In this document: positions 34,799 to 46,735 of the stretch, piece after piece
Position numbering within the stretch: the first letter of the stretch is position 1
Layout of the letters: every line of letters starts with the position of its first letter
Source: Silurus meridionalis
Taxonomy: Eukaryota; Chordata; Actinopteri; Siluriformes; Siluridae
Direction: 5' to 3'
Length of the DNA stretch: 64,000 nt
Assembly: GCF_014805685.1 (NCBI RefSeq)
Contig: NC_060891.1
Span: 26,616,879-26,680,878 of the forward strand
Notes under the pieces: model-generated
The model's input: the letters and a program-made list of their open reading frames with translations, nothing else
The model's database searches: none
Told to the model about the DNA's origin: nothing
Program-made: the position numbers and the translations under genes

Positions 34799-37700
34799 GA
34801 AAAGTTAGTTACGATACGTACCTCGGGTTGCGGTTCGGTTAAATTTCAATTTCAATTTCAGTACAGTTGGAAAGAAATGCAAAACATAAATTTGCTTGTG
34901 ATTTTGTTTATTAACGTGGTTTATTATTCACATTTGTGAAAAATCTATTAAATGATGATTGCTAGTGCAAACCTCATCACTTCCTGGAAATACTTTCAGG
35001 TTCTAACGCACATCGACGTATCACACATTAAGGAAGACGAAATCTCCGTAATGTCACTGACAACGTGAATCTTCATCAGTGTGGCGTGAGTGGAGACTGA
35101 CAAAACCTTCTAATATACACATGTAGAAGTGACGTGTTTCGTTTTTCCACTGAGCGAGCCTTGAAGTCCGTCTGCTCCGACGCAACGTGGAGAGCCGTCA
35201 TCAGTCACGCTCGGGGAAACACGGCGGATTATTCCGAACGATCCTCTTTAATCATGGATGATAGACTCGTCAATGGCGCGGTGAGCGCTTTCCTGTCAGT
35301 AATGACACAATAATGTGCCGAATGACACGTTCAATTGCGCGGAACATGCGCCGATCTTCATCTGTGCGATTTGGTTAATGCTCGGTGAGGTCACGACTCA
35401 TATTCGGTCTGAAAGATCAGCTTCTCTCTCATTTTGGTAGATCCCATCCTTCTTGGAATGAGTCTTTTAAAAGTTCATGTATAAAAAGTTAAAAATGTGA
35501 GGTGATAATACTGAAACATACCGTTTTAGAAGTAAAGTAAATGATGCTGAGTTTGCATGATTTGCTCCAAAAAATTTCAAGATTTGAAAGTGAGGTTCGA
35601 TTGCTGCCGTCTCCATGAAGGTCACGAGGTATCAAGCAGCTGTTATCACGTGCCAGATTTAGAGAAAAAAAAACACGGAGGACACTTGGAGAACATGCTG
35701 TTATTGGTAAATGATCATCAGTAGGTTGGTAGATATGTGGTAGCACAGTGGTAAAGACTCTGGGATACTCCTTGGAAGGTCAGGAGTTCAAGCCTTAGTA
35801 TCGACAAGCTGCCACTCTTGGGGCCCTTGAGCAAGGCCCTTAACCCTTTGTGCTTCAGGGGCGCTGTATCATCACTGGGATATGCGAAAAAAGAAATTCA
35901 CTCAAGAAATTCTAATAGAACACCCCATGCAAAATAGTACTGAAGTAATAATAAATATAATTATATGAAATACAAACTAGCATGTGGGGGTCAGTGATTT
36001 GCCTCGTAATGGACTTTCTCAGCCGTTTTAGTAATGGACGCAACCCGGAAAAACTATCGGCACGGCTTTTTAGCCGATCGTTTCGGAAATCAGCTATCGG
36101 GGCAGAATAATCGGCAAAACTGATGACCTCAAATTATTACCGCAGCTAATTCAGGAGAACATTGCGAAAAGTAGAAAGGCTGACGAGGCTGTGGCTTTTC
36201 GTGTCAGTTCAATCCAGATCACTTTGTGCTGGAAGGGGAATAAAAATTAAGTAAAAATCAGGCGAGACGATTAAGATGTATAACTGGAGCTTAGTGCTTG
36301 TGATCTGAGGTTTATTTCTGAAAACATGATGGCTCACACTGCAACTTCTGCAGATTGCAAATCCTTCATCATGCACACACTCGGAGCTCTTGCACTTGTC
36401 CGTAGTTTGGGAAGGAATTTTTACAGAAATCTGGAATATATTTTAAAACACTAATTATCCATAATTCAGCTTAGGTTTCTGGCAATAAGAATATTTTTTT
36501 GCTCCTGGTGGTTGTGATACGAGTTGTTGATCACCTTTTCACTTCACTCACCTTTAGGCAATGTGGAAGTGTGTGTGAACTCCTGCAGAACGCTGTGTAA
36601 CGTCTCCACGTCACTCTGACGCAGCAGCGATCTGAACCGACACAGGAGGGACACAACAGCAGGGGGCGATGTACCGTTGGAAAGATGAGTGAAGAGAGAC
36701 TCTGTTGCATTGAGAAAGCCTGAGAGATCACCTGTACTGTAGGAGCCTGGGACAGCAGGAAGAAAACCATGAGTAAACAGTTAAACCCCAGTCTATAATC
36801 CAACAAAGATCTACTTGATGTAAAGCAAAAATGAGACACCTTCCGGTGAAACATACACAAGTATACGAGACTAAAGTGTAAATTTTTCGACGGATGAAAA
36901 AAATTACCATAAGTTGTCCATGCTGTAGAGTAGATACCTTAATTTCCACAGGAGGTAAAAAAAATAAATCAAAAAGGTCCCATTCCACATTTAGTCCACA
37001 TATAATAACCTCCATTCTTCACTAAAGATGTTCCACTTGATTTTGTGGAGATTTGTATGAGATTCAGTCAGACACAAGGGTGTTAGTAAAGTCAGGTATT
37101 GATGTAGATGAGAAGGTGAGGAGGTTCCTGGGGTGGTCAGGGTTCTCATTCATCCCAAAGTTGTTGAATGGTGCTCTATGACAGGAGATCTTCCACTCCA
37201 ACCCATGTAAAGCAGATGTTCATGGAGCTAGCTTTGTTCACATGTGTATTGTAATGCTGGAGCAGGGTTGGATCTCATAGCTCAAGTGAAGGGGGGAAAA
37301 AAATCTTCAACTTTTCCCTCCCATCTTCTTCATCTGGAGCTTTCTGCACCAGCTTCAGCATCCGCTATATACTGCTGCTGCGCGCCTCCAAGGACTCACA
37401 ATGAGATTTATCTTCTAAACCTGTGTACTGTAATGATTTATAATCCCAATATCCTGTGGTAACCAGAGGATGTGTGTTGAGGATTAGAGTAGAACAGGAG
37501 CTTTTGAGAACAGATTTTTTTTTTACTGTAGTTAATGTCAACAGTCTGCTACACTGACTCAGGACTACAGGATTTTGCATTTGATCACCATCAATGCACA
37601 CCTCAACATCACTGAACTCTAATAAATAGACATTGGGAGCCACCCAGATTAGGATGAGTCTGGTTCCTCTCAAGGTTTCTTCTTTATGACGTCTCTGAGA

Positions 37701-40167
37701 GTTTTTCCTCACCACAGTCGCCACTGGCTGATATTTATCATGGAACGACCTGCCCAGTCACCGCACCTAAATCCTACTGAACTGCACTGTGGATCACAAG
37801 AAATCTCCACCTATTGAAGAACACCATCGGCTTATTATTATTTTTTTATATTTCAGCTGAACGTTTGGAGAAACGAACTATCTGGATGCCGAGAGCGTGT
37901 AAAGCTGTATCTTCAGACAGAGGGGGGATTTTTTAATGAAAATAAAGTGGAACATCTGGACGTTTGTATACATTTGTTTGGCCAAAGGAGTTTGTTGAAT
38001 AGAAACAAAGGGAACATACACGTGCTTCTTAAAAAACCATAAAAGTCCAGGTGTTTCAATACTTTTGACACGTCACGATGAACACGTTTGTAAATCCGAT
38101 AATTTGAGCTCGCAAACATTTATACGGAACTTACGATCTGAAAGATAGAGATCTCGTGTAGATCGAAGGAAGTCCAGAACCTCTTCCACCTCCTTTTCTT
38201 CCACCTCATCTTCAACTTCCTTTTCCTCACTTTGTTTGTAAGTGAACTCGAGAGCCGTGGATCGGGGAACAAGGCCAAGGGCAAGCAGCCTCTCTTTGTG
38301 CCTCTTCTTCTTCATCTTCCTCCTCTTGTTTTTGCTGAGGCACTCTGAGCCCTCTGTATTCCCTTTATTTCCTTCCTCTGCATCTTTGGCTTCGTCATCA
38401 TCATCAGCAGCGACGTTATGCGCATTCCCTCCAGAGGGTGTAGCTGCCTTTCTCTTTCGCCTTCGCTTTCTCCTCTTGATTGCCTGCTGATCATCTTCAG
38501 TGGCACTGTGTTCTTCTGATCCTGAAAGACAGATGGTACACGTTAGAGCCGAAACGTCATGGACATTCACCAAAAGTTTGTGGATATCCGACTATAAGAT
38601 TGTTTTTTTGAATGTCCCATTCCACATTCAGTCTCCGTTTGCTCGTGTAATGAGCTCCACTCTTCTGGGAAGATGTTCCACTAGATTTTGTGAAGATTCA
38701 TTCAACCACAAGAGTGTTAGTAAAATCAGGTACTGATGGAGGTGAGGTTGTTCCTGGGGTGCAGAGCGTTTCAATTCATCCCAAAGGTCTTCACTGGGGT
38801 TTAGAGCGCTATAGCAGATCTTCTACTACAGCCCATGTAAAGCATATCTTCATGGAGCTGGCTTTGTGCGCTGGAATAGATTTTAGTCCACTTGCTCAAG
38901 TAAAGGGGAAATTTCATGCTAAGACTTCCAGTACAATTGTGTGCCTCCAAGTTTATGTGAAGAACCTCATATGGCGAGAAATCCTAATACTTTCTTTCCA
39001 TCTGGTTTAAATTCACAAATGTATTAATCTAGAAAATCCACAAGACTAGAACACAAAATGGAGATATCAGTAGTTTGATCTTAAACACGGTTTTTACACA
39101 ACGTGTTTACTCCAACATGAAACGGATTCATATTGTGATTGGAGATGTGTTCAGACACAGTTCATTCCTGTGTGGCCGTCTTACACAGATGTTAACAGCA
39201 AATATAATTGGTATATGATAATTGAGCTTATTTGCATATTAAATAACTGCAATTACACTCTGAGTCAGTGAATGACTTTAAAACGATTTGCAATTAATCA
39301 TTAGATCACAGGGAGAAAATTAACCCTTTCCTGTGTACGGATCTACATTGCGCCTTTTTTACTGAAGATCTTTAGAATTACATTTGCTACAAATTACTAC
39401 AACGAACATCTTAATTTATACTACATGCACAAAAGTATTGAGACACCTGACTTTTCCAGCCTTATGCGGTTCTTCTCCAAAAATGTTTCCACAAAGTCAG
39501 ATGCATACAATTGTACAGGATGTTTTTGGGTGCAACAGCATGACATTTTCCCATCAATTGAACTTTGAGACCCAACATGACAAAGCCCCTGTGCACAAAG
39601 CCATCTCCATAAATATATGCTTTACATGGCTTGTAGTGGAAGATCTCCTATATGAGACTGTACACACAGTCACAGGGAGCACCGACCTCATCCTGTGTAC
39701 ATCAGAAGCGATGCAACTGGTTTGACCACGTGCCCACACTGTTGTCTCTTTGCCAGAAATAACACGACCTCACCTCCGCACACCCATAATACAAGATTCG
39801 GCGCCTGAGAAGATGCGGCTAAAAGGGCACCGTTTCCATACCGTTGCAGAGATCCAGCGTGATCACAGAAGGTGCTTGACATTTTTTTTTTAATACTGTT
39901 CCAAAATGCATAGGAACCCTTTCTGCAAATGTGTAACACTGTAATAGAGCGAAATGACCTCTTTCATGTATCTAATTTTGGTTGATCGGATCATTAAATA
40001 TCGTCTGTTGTTCTTTATTCATGCACTGTGATTGGTTCGACTGATCCAATCTCCCCTATTAAATCTATGAAGTAAGTTACAAGTATTAATCCATCACACA
40101 CACTTTACCAAGACCTTCACAGTGCTTTTCAGTTTTGTCAGTCTCGGGGTGATAAAACACTCTGGGT

Positions 40168-40201
<34 letters not shown>

Positions 40202-40335
40202 TTGAAGTGCCCTTCAGGTTGAGCTCTGAACCACTGATCACACAGCCTTTCACCATAAACCTCATTGTAATGAGCAGGAGGGCTCGTATGCGGCAGATGA
40301 GAAAGGAGTACTTAATGATACGGATAATGGGGTGC

Positions 40336-40387
<52 letters not shown>

Positions 40388-43300
40388 TGTTATTGTGCGG
40401 TCCCGGTTCAGCAGAATCTATTCTCATCAACCACAATTCGCAGCTCAAAGCAAAATGAGTGACCGGTATTTAGAGCCTATTCCACTGTGGTATAAAGGTT
40501 CAGGAAAGTCACATTAAAGCTGCAGTAAGCATCTTTTTGCTAAACAGCCTTTATATCCTGATAAAAGGTCAAAATGTCTTTGTGACCTTCCTGTAATCAG
40601 CAACGAAACATATTTAACACACTCGTGAAGCTCATGTGGGATTTTCCCTCAAAATCTTACCGTTGTATAGAATGCCTTCGATTGTGCTGGGATTAAATGT
40701 TCACTTGGCTTGAATCACAAGCTCTAAAGTAAGCTCCATGAAACTCCTTGGGTTGGAGAGGAAGATCTTGAACTGCATCTCACAAATCTCCACGAAATCT
40801 AGTGGAATCATATGGCGAATGGAATATGGTCAGGTGTCCACAAACCTTTGGCCCAACAGTGAACATTGGTTATATTACTGAAGTCAGACATGATATTTAA
40901 TTATGCCACCTTTCACCTATTAACTAAATATCTCTTTATGAATATTTAAATATTAAAATGAACCACATGTTCAGTAACTGAAGATGGAGGTTACAGTGTG
41001 CCCCCTAGTGTTGGGGTTATTGGAACTGAATTCAAGATCACATTTCTAGTTCTTTTTTTGCATGTGCTCATTTAAACACTTTTCCCCCTGAGATCATTGT
41101 GTTTATACAACAAGAAATTATAAAACTGCAATGTATATAATACTTTTCCAAGCCACGATGTCATATCCTGTTAATATCGTAAGTAGAGTTACAGAGTAGA
41201 AGGTCCCCTGGACAATTTCTATTTTTAATGCATAAATCAGCTCTTCTAACATTTTTAGAAATCTCCTACCCCTCGCTTCTGTCGTGTTCACTGTCCTGCT
41301 TAGTCACTTTCATTTCCTGTGATAACTGCATTAACATAAGATCTATTTCAGGTTGTCACAGCTGACAGAATCCTTAATAACGTCTATAACGTTTCTGTAC
41401 CACGGGGAAGAGATCAGGCATTTCAGAAATGGATGGTGGGAAAAGTGGCGTTTCTCAGCCACCGGATTTTCGAACGAGATATTAATTATATCATCATCTC
41501 ATGAAGAATGTTAAATATGAATTAGATCAATTCCAGTGAAAAGTGGGCCATCCATCTGAGGACAGCGTCTCTCCTGACTTCATCCTGATCTCCGAGACGG
41601 ATTAAAAGGGAAGAGAGATGTGGCTTCTGCAGTGACAAATATCAGGTCATATATTAAATAAATGATTTAGGAATTAATAGGTGTTAATTGAGCTGATCAG
41701 AAAGATCTTCTCATACACATCGAATATTCCGCGGCGTCTGAATCGGGGACATTGCCTGCTGTTGGGTTTGCTGGGTTTCATACCACACGCCATTATTTTT
41801 ACAGTATATCCATTTACAAGGCAGCATCAAGATGTTCAAGGAGAAATTATCTCTCAAACCCTGTGACCTCCAATGCAAAACTGAGGAGCATGTTCCAACA
41901 TCAGTATTCACATTAACGCTGTGTGTGATGAGCGTTTGTTTACAGACGGCATGCCGCCCAATTACCTGCTCCAGTGAAAATAATATTTCATCACTTACTG
42001 CCATGAAGAGCACGAGATGCAATTACACTGCACGTCTCAGTGATTTATTTAGAGCCATCAAAATCACATTAAAGGAGGCGTGGCCTGTGTCTTTCAATCT
42101 AATTTAAAAGTCTCAGCTCCTGTCAGTCTTAATGAAGGTGTGGCCTCTGTGTCTGTCAGTCTTAATGAAGGTGTGGCCTCTGTGTCTGTCAGTCTTAATG
42201 AAGGTGTGGCCTCTGTGTCTGTCAGTCTTAATGAAGGTGTGGCCTCTGTGTCTATCAGTTTAAATGAAGGTGTGGCCTCTGTGTCTATCAGTCTTAATAA
42301 AGGTGTGGCCTCTGTGTCTGTCAGTCTTAATGAAGGTGTCGCCTCTGTGTCTGTCAGTTTAAATGAAGGTGTGGCCTCTGTGTCTATCAGTCTTTATGAA
42401 GGTGTGGCCTCTGTGTCTATCAGTTTAAATGAAGGTGTGGCCTCTGTGTCTATCAGTCTTAATGAAGGTGTGGCCTCTGTGTCTGTCAGTCTTAATGAAG
42501 GTGTGGCCTCTGTGTCTATCAGTCTTAATAAAGGTGTGGCCTCAGTGTCTATCAGTCTTCATGAAGGTGTGGCCTCTGTGTCTATCAGTTTAAATGAAGG
42601 TGTGGCCTCTGTGTCTATCAGTCTTCATGAAGGTGTGGCCTCTGTGTCTATCAGTCTTCATGAAGGTGTGGCCTCTGTGTCTGTTAGTCTTCATGAAGGT
42701 GTGGCCTCTGTGTATGACATATTAACTTTTAAAATTCCACCCGGCCTTGATGACTAAAAACACACCATCTTTTTTGAAAGGTGTAAAAAACTGAATTTTT
42801 TTTTAATTTATGTGCTTTGGAGAGCGTTTTTAAAAAGCTACGTTTTCGTTTACTCACAACTCCGTCTCAGTGTGGACGGAAGGCCAGAAACGAGGGGGGA
42901 AAAGGAAACCGTATTAGCGTGGACATGGTCTCGGTCTCGATCAGGTCGTGTTGGCCTCTGCGTCTAGGTCTTAATGAAGAAGGCGTGGTCTGTGTATGTT
43001 CTCAAACTATTTGTGGCGTCTGTTCTTATTTTAACAAAGAAAACAGATTTTTAGTCTAAATTAAGAAAGTGTGGCCCGTTTCTGTCTTTTTTTTCCTTTT
43101 TTTTTAATTTATTACTTTTTTTTTTAGACAAAGGAGGTGTGGCCTCTGTGTCAATTAGTCTTAATGAAGAAGGTGTGGCCTCTGTATCTATCTTGGCCTC
43201 AGTTCCTGTCATTCCTGATGAAGCTTCAGGTCAGTATATTATGGTTTCACAGATGTGTATCTGTGGACTGCGCTACACTCACACAGTAAACACTTTCTTA

Positions 43301-43445
43301 CCGGGCAGCTCATCTACATTATTGACAGACTGTGCATCGGTGGGCGACCTCCATTCATCTTCACTGGCAGGAAGGTAGTCTTTAGGAGGAGAGAGGACTG
43401 TGTACAGCTTCCTGCCTGATACAGCAGGCGTTTCTACATGATCTG

Positions 43446-43524
<79 letters not shown>

Positions 43525-45821
43525 CACATGAAATATTTGTAATTACTTTATAATCTGTTTTTCTTACTGTATATTTATCCATTTGGAAGATAGAAGTACC
43601 TGTCACTTTGCTAGGCTTCGGTTGAACACCTATTCCAGATGTAGCTGCTTGGGGATGTTGAGCAGGAGTCTCGAGTGCTTTTTCTACCACCTTTAATGCA
43701 GCGGGGTAGAGCCTCTGCAGGACTTTCGCCTGAAAGACTGAGAGAGAAGACATGCTGAACGTGTGGGAGATCTTTCAGCACGGCTGCAGAGAGAGCAGAA
43801 AGCCCAAATCTACAAAAAGATCTGAATTCTTTACATAAACAGTAATATTCTATGTCGCAAATGTAAAATATAATAAATAGAGCATGTGTAGTATTAAATC
43901 CTGAACAATCTACTCAAACAATTCAGCATTCAAGCTAATACCATTTCTAACATCATGGTGGTCAGACAACTTCTTCCCCAAACTGTTACCACAAAAATAT
44001 CTTCTGGATGCATCTGGATATTGGATGTCTTTTGATGCATTTAGTAGCGTGAAACTGTTCCTTCACTTTCAACTAGAAGACCCAAACCTGTTCCAGCATG
44101 ACAATGCCCCTGTGCACAAAGCAGCTCTATGAAGATCTGCTTTACATGTTTTGGAGTGGAAGATCTCCTGCTATAAACCCTACTGAACACCTTTGGAATG
44201 AATGTGAACATTCACTGCATCCCAGGCCTCCACAACACACACCTACATCACTACTTTGTGGCTCCAGAACAGCGAATGGAGAGTTACCGAAATTTCCGGA
44301 CTATTAAACGCACCCATATATAAGCCGCACCCACGGAATTTGACAAAGATTTTTATTTTGAACATAAATAAGCCGCACCTGTCTATAGGCTGCAGGTGTC
44401 TGCACTGAAACTAATGAACTTTACACAGGCTTTAATGAAAGACAGTGTCTGTAACACGGTGTAACAGGTGAAATATGTTGTGGCTCCTTTAAGAGCAGAG
44501 CGGCATTTTGGGAATAGCCTGCAGCATTTTCTGGTATTACTGCATGTGTGCAAGACCGAGGAATATGTCCTTATTAATTGCTGATGCTTATTTAAGTTTC
44601 TTTGACTGACCCGTAACGCTGTTGCCAAGAAAAATAAAAAAGCAAGAGTTTTGGAAAGCTGTCTGTGCTTATATGATTTCTGTTGTAACTGGAGTTAGCA
44701 AGCTCTCCCTTCACCCAGACTCAACGCGTTACAACGGCTTGTATCTAAACAGTAGCCGACCAAGAAAGTCATTGTTTACTGTCTTCCTCCTTATTTTCAC
44801 AACTATTTCTCTCGAGAGTTTCTCTTTTAGCATCGTTGTGTGTTTAAAAATCACCATCGGTGAAGCTTTTCTCCCGATGCCGTGCAGCTCAGAACACAGG
44901 TGAAGTGTGTTTTTTCATGCCCAGTTGTTATCAGCGTGACGAATGATTCGCATTTCCTGTAGACAGTCCGAGTGAGCGGCAGGTCAAACGTCAGAGGAAC
45001 ATCATCCATATTTATGATGTGGTGCGGCCCGATTCAGTGGGAGCGCATCTGATTTAATATAAAGAGTTTCATTGGTGCACCTGAACCCGTTTTGCAATTT
45101 CATTGGCTGAATGTTTTGGTGCTCAGTTTTTTAGCTTGAAATTTGTGAAAGCGGAAAAACCCAGGAAAAATCCATAAATAAGCCGCTTCGTTGTTTAAGC
45201 CGCGGGGTTCGAAGCATACAAAATTTTAATTTGCACATACCAAATTTATAGCTAGGTGCCCACAAACTTTTCTGTAAAATCAGAGGTTGATTTGTCAGTA
45301 ATGGCGGCTCATGACACCACTCGCGATGACAGCAGCAGGTTATAAAGAGAGATGCGAGTAAATAAATCAGATTGTAATGTATTTGACTGTAGATATGCCA
45401 AAATGCACAATAAGCAAAATGTTCCTGCCACTTCTGGAACATTTACTGGAAGTGATTCATTGTGATTCGTGCTGATTCACAATAATCATCCACGAGTTGC
45501 CGAAAGGTTTCGACATTTTCAGGGGTTGAGCTTGTTGAAGGTCTTTCTGATCTCTCATCGTCTTCCACCGACGTTTTTCCGCTCTTTAAGCGTCGCCGTA
45601 AACTTGCCCAATTGCATCGAACGTCTCTGTGGTGTTTCATGTAGAATATCAGGTTCTAAGTTGCTGTCCACAGCTCCAGACGTACACAGGACGATGTCTT
45701 TTCGCACAGTGAATTAAAAAAGGTCGGTGCTCCCTGCGACTGTGCGTGCAGCCTTGTGCTGCCATCTGTTGGCGTGTTACCAAACTGGTCTCCAGTATTT
45801 TTTGATACCACCTTATATATG

Positions 45822-45863
<42 letters not shown>

Positions 45864-46069
45864 TGGCATATGACGTCATCAGTGTGAAATTCTAATACGC
45901 GGAGAAGACCATTGTCATTTGCAAATATGATCGATATCAGACTTTAAGCGCGTGCATCTGTGCGCACCTGGTTACCTGCGCGCGAGCTGGACGCGCGCTG
46001 ACCAATTTCAGCCCCAATGAAGGACTGTTAGCCGTGTTAGCTCCTCTTACCTTCTCTCCTGAGCGCCAT
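33802..46069 (-). CDS. erich1: erich1, glutamate-rich protein 1, six coding exons
   Basis: Spliced gene read on the minus strand. Coding exons are 46069-46051, 43737-43600, 43442-43302, 38521-38135, 36731-36552 and 33881-33802. They total 945 nt, giving 314 residues and a TGA stop. All five introns are phase 1 with GT-AG ends. Matches to human ERICH1, recalled from memory, run in order: KVLQRLYP near the start, a KLYTVLSPPKDYLP motif, the basic block 115-124, SKNKRRKMKKKRHKER (162-177), an acidic stretch 197-213, VLDFLRSTRDLY, and a C-terminus ending VLPMQTENKT. Human ERICH1 is longer (about 443 residues), mainly through acidic repeats missing here. Its function is poorly known; the lysine-rich blocks suggest a nuclear protein (inference). 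Introns hold many transposons and minisatellites. The gene faces away from dlgap2, as in human 8p23.3. Confidence 0.9.
34729..34793. repeat. (TA)n microsatellite in erich1 intron 5
   Basis: About 31 TA units. Confidence 0.96.
35735..35905 (+). mobile_element. tRNA-derived SINE with V-SINE-like core, in erich1 intron 5
   Basis: The head contains TGGTAGCACAGTGGTAAAGA (A-box-like) and GAGTTCAAGCC (B-box-like). The conserved core GCCCTTGAGCAAGGCCCTTA follows, then GGGCGCTGTATCAT and GGGATATGCGAA. This resembles the fish V-SINE type. The B box is degenerate. Confidence 0.65.
36005..36125. repeat. interspersed repeat with GATAGTTTTTCCGGGT-like core
   Basis: The segment with CGGAAAAACTATCGGCACGG and ATCGGCAAAACTGAT matches, in inverted orientation, 54600-54725 (ATCAGTTTTGCCAATAGCTG, TGATAGTTTTTCCGGGTAGT). 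The family is unknown. Confidence 0.55.
36552..36731 (-). CDS. erich1: erich1 exon 5
   Basis: 180 nt. The exon reads RDLSGFLNATESLFTHLSNG at its start and LLRQSDVETLHSVLQEFTHT further on. This aligns with the human ERICH1 helical C-terminal part (ELLDRLASH and LLLLQDTERLKHALEMFPEH). The acceptor CTACAGTACAG and donor GTGAGT at 36551 keep phase 1. The long open frame overlapping it from 36860 to 36531 is a shadow in another frame. Confidence 0.88.
36985..37300 (-). mobile_element. MITE family 1 copy in erich1 intron 4
   Basis: Runs from CCACATTTAGTCCACATATA to GGATCTCATAGCTCAAGTGA, with the family's GTGTTAGTAAAGTCAGGTAT and GGAGATCTTCCACTCCAACC. Confidence 0.65.
37735..38085 (+). mobile_element. 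Tc1-like remnant, related to 4560-4955
   Basis: CAGTCACCGCACCTAAATCC, TTTCAGCTGAACGTTTGGAG and TTTCAATACTTTTGACACGT. It ends about 50 bp before erich1 exon 4, so it sits in the donor-side flank of that exon. Confidence 0.6.
38135..38521 (-). CDS. erich1: erich1 exon 4 (basic and glutamate-rich)
   Basis: 387 nt, the largest exon (residues about 100-228). The acceptor is TGTCTTTCAG and the donor GTAAGT at 38134. It encodes two lysine/arginine-rich blocks that look like nuclear localisation signals, an aspartate/glutamate run, and the conserved FLRSTRDLYLSD segment. Confidence 0.92.
38610..39005 (-). mobile_element. MITE family 1 copy in erich1 intron 3
   Basis: One of the more complete copies: CCATTCCACATTCAGTCTCC through GGGAAGATGTTCCACTAGAT to CTTGCTCAAGTAAAGG. 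Confidence 0.68.
39420..39735 (+). mobile_element. MITE family 1 and mariner-like fragments
   Basis: Starts TACATGCACAAAAGTATTGA, a family 1 terminus. Near 39660-39725 it switches to CACAGTCACAGGGAGCACCG and CATCCTGTGTACATCAGAAG, a mariner-like segment also present in reverse at 45660-45760. Confidence 0.5.
40166..40386. repeat. two (GT)n microsatellites in erich1 intron 3
   Basis: Runs at 40166-40192 and 40338-40386 separated by about 145 bp of ordinary sequence. Confidence 0.95.
42066..42712. repeat. 33-bp minisatellite in erich1 intron 3
   Basis: About 18 units of exactly 33 bp with core GAAGGTGTGGCCTCTGTGTC and a variable (T/A)ATCAGT or GTCAGT part. Because 33 is a multiple of three, one plus-strand frame stays open for 225 codons (SLNEGVASVSV units). 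It is antisense to erich1 and is not considered a gene. Degenerate units continue at 42950-43010 and 43130-43215. Confidence 0.93.
43302..43442 (-). CDS. erich1: erich1 exon 3
   Basis: 141 nt encoding DHVETPAVSGRKLYTVLSPP and then KDYLPASEDEW. The RKLYT..PP..Y.P motif matches RRLYTASGPPEGYVP of human ERICH1. The acceptor AG at 43444-43443 lies directly against a (TATC)n tract on the minus strand. The donor is GTAAGA at 43301. Confidence 0.88.
43446..43524. repeat. (GATA)n microsatellite abutting erich1 exon 3
   Basis: About 19-20 units. It fills half of the 157-nt intron 2 and ends directly at the splice acceptor; on the transcript strand it reads (TATC)n. Confidence 0.97.
43600..43737 (-). 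CDS. erich1: erich1 exon 2
   Basis: The acceptor is a pyrimidine run ending CTCTCTCAG at 43738. The 138-nt exon encodes VFQAKVLQRLYPAALKVVEK and onward, matching the KVLQRLFP segment near the N-terminus of human ERICH1. The donor GTACTT at 43599 is weak but keeps phase 1. The following intron is only 157 nt, and half of it is a GATA microsatellite. Confidence 0.87.
43950..44275 (+). mobile_element. MITE family 1 copy in erich1 intron 1
   Basis: Contains AGAAGACCCAAACCTGTTCC, AGTGGAAGATCTCCTGCTAT and CATCCCAGGCCTCC of the family. Confidence 0.62.
44285..45215. mobile_element. unclassified fish DNA transposon remnant in erich1 intron 1
   Basis: Contains repeated ATAAGCCGCACC-like motifs (44321, 44368, 45177, 45197) and begins CGAAATTTCCGGACTATTAA. 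Such motif clusters mark a widespread fish element whose class I cannot state. No intact coding frame. Confidence 0.5.
45440..45812 (-). mobile_element. mariner-like element fragment
   Basis: Minus strand encodes KTSVEDDERSERPSTSSTPE and NVETFRQLVDD, matching the SxEDDERSGRPSTS stretch between the two helix-turn-helix parts of mariner transposases. The 5' end reads AAGGTGGTATCAAAAAATAC at 45812. The catalytic region is missing. Confidence 0.7.
45821..45862. repeat. (AAT)n microsatellite
   Basis: About 14 trinucleotide units beside the mariner-like end. Confidence 0.95.
46051..46069 (-). CDS. erich1: erich1 exon 1 (coding part)
   Basis: ATG at 46069-46067 opens the peptide MALRRE plus one base, followed by the donor GTAAGA at 46050-46045. 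The leftover G joins TC of exon 2 to make a valine codon. It lies at the left edge of a CpG-rich interval, as expected for a first exon. The 5' UTR and transcription start cannot be fixed from sequence alone. Confidence 0.82.
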
Positions 46070-46420
46070 GTTCGACGGGTTTGTCCTTCTTCTCCTTAGT
46101 TTAAACGAAATTAATCAATTCGAGCTGACATTTCACAAAACAAGTTATATTTGTAATAATAATAAACTAAATAAACCAACTCGTCTCCACTCTTTTCTTT
46201 TCTACTCTCTCACCTCGAAGCGTGGCGACCTTCCCAAGATGGCGCCGCTTTCGGTTGCGTCACTATGATGCGCGGTTTGTTCCGTCCCCACGTGCTTAAA
46301 AATAAACCCGCCTACTGAAATGTGATTGGATAACGATCTATAGAAGCAAAGTGCTGATTGGACGGGGGAGCCGTCAGTTACAAAGAAAAGGGAAAATGGT
46401 TTAGAATTCAAAATAACGTT
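46070..46420. promoter_or_regulatory. erich1 promoter region, possibly bidirectional
   Basis: Upstream of the erich1 ATG. It contains a YY1-type motif AAGATGGCGCCG on the plus strand near 46237, a TGCGTCAC CRE-like site just after it, a CACGTG E-box near 46291, and two CCAAT boxes on the minus strand (46325-46329 and 46357-46361). TATA-less CpG promoters of housekeeping genes often look like this. Whether it also drives the plus-strand gene is inference. Confidence 0.5.
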
Positions 46421-46735
46421 TTTTATTGATTTTTATGCTGTACATTTAATTTTTTTCGTTCATATTTATAGACATATGTATTAATTATATGTTTTTTTAT
46501 TTTATTTCCCCACAAGAAATACTTTCGAGAGGTCGCTCAGCATCAGGACCGGAGCGCGCGCGCTTCAGCCAGTCCAACGAAGCGCGCGCGCGCACGGTCG
46601 AAGACGCGCACACGCACGCACGTGCACGCACAGGCGCCGTGCAAACTTTACCTCACACCAGCCCCCCCCCCCAACACGTCTTCAGCACGTGAAAAGACGG
46701 GGGAGAAAAATATATACAACACCGGATCGCCTATA

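Noticed and set aside
35254..35280. ATG followed by nine codons and a GTGAGC donor, on the plus strand in erich1 intron 5
   Set aside because: It could be a first exon, but there is no homology and no partner exon was found.
36531..36860. 109-codon minus-strand open frame
   Set aside because: Shadow of erich1 exon 5 in a wrong frame. The correct frame is fixed by phases of exons 4 and 6.
42066..42712. CRISPR-like array
   Set aside because: Direct tandem 33-bp units with no spacers.
42080..42757. 225-codon plus-strand open frame with an 11-residue repeat (SLNEGVASVSV)
   Set aside because: It is the 33-bp minisatellite in an erich1 intron. The unit length is a multiple of three, so a frame stays open by arithmetic. 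No start context, homology or splice structure supports a protein.
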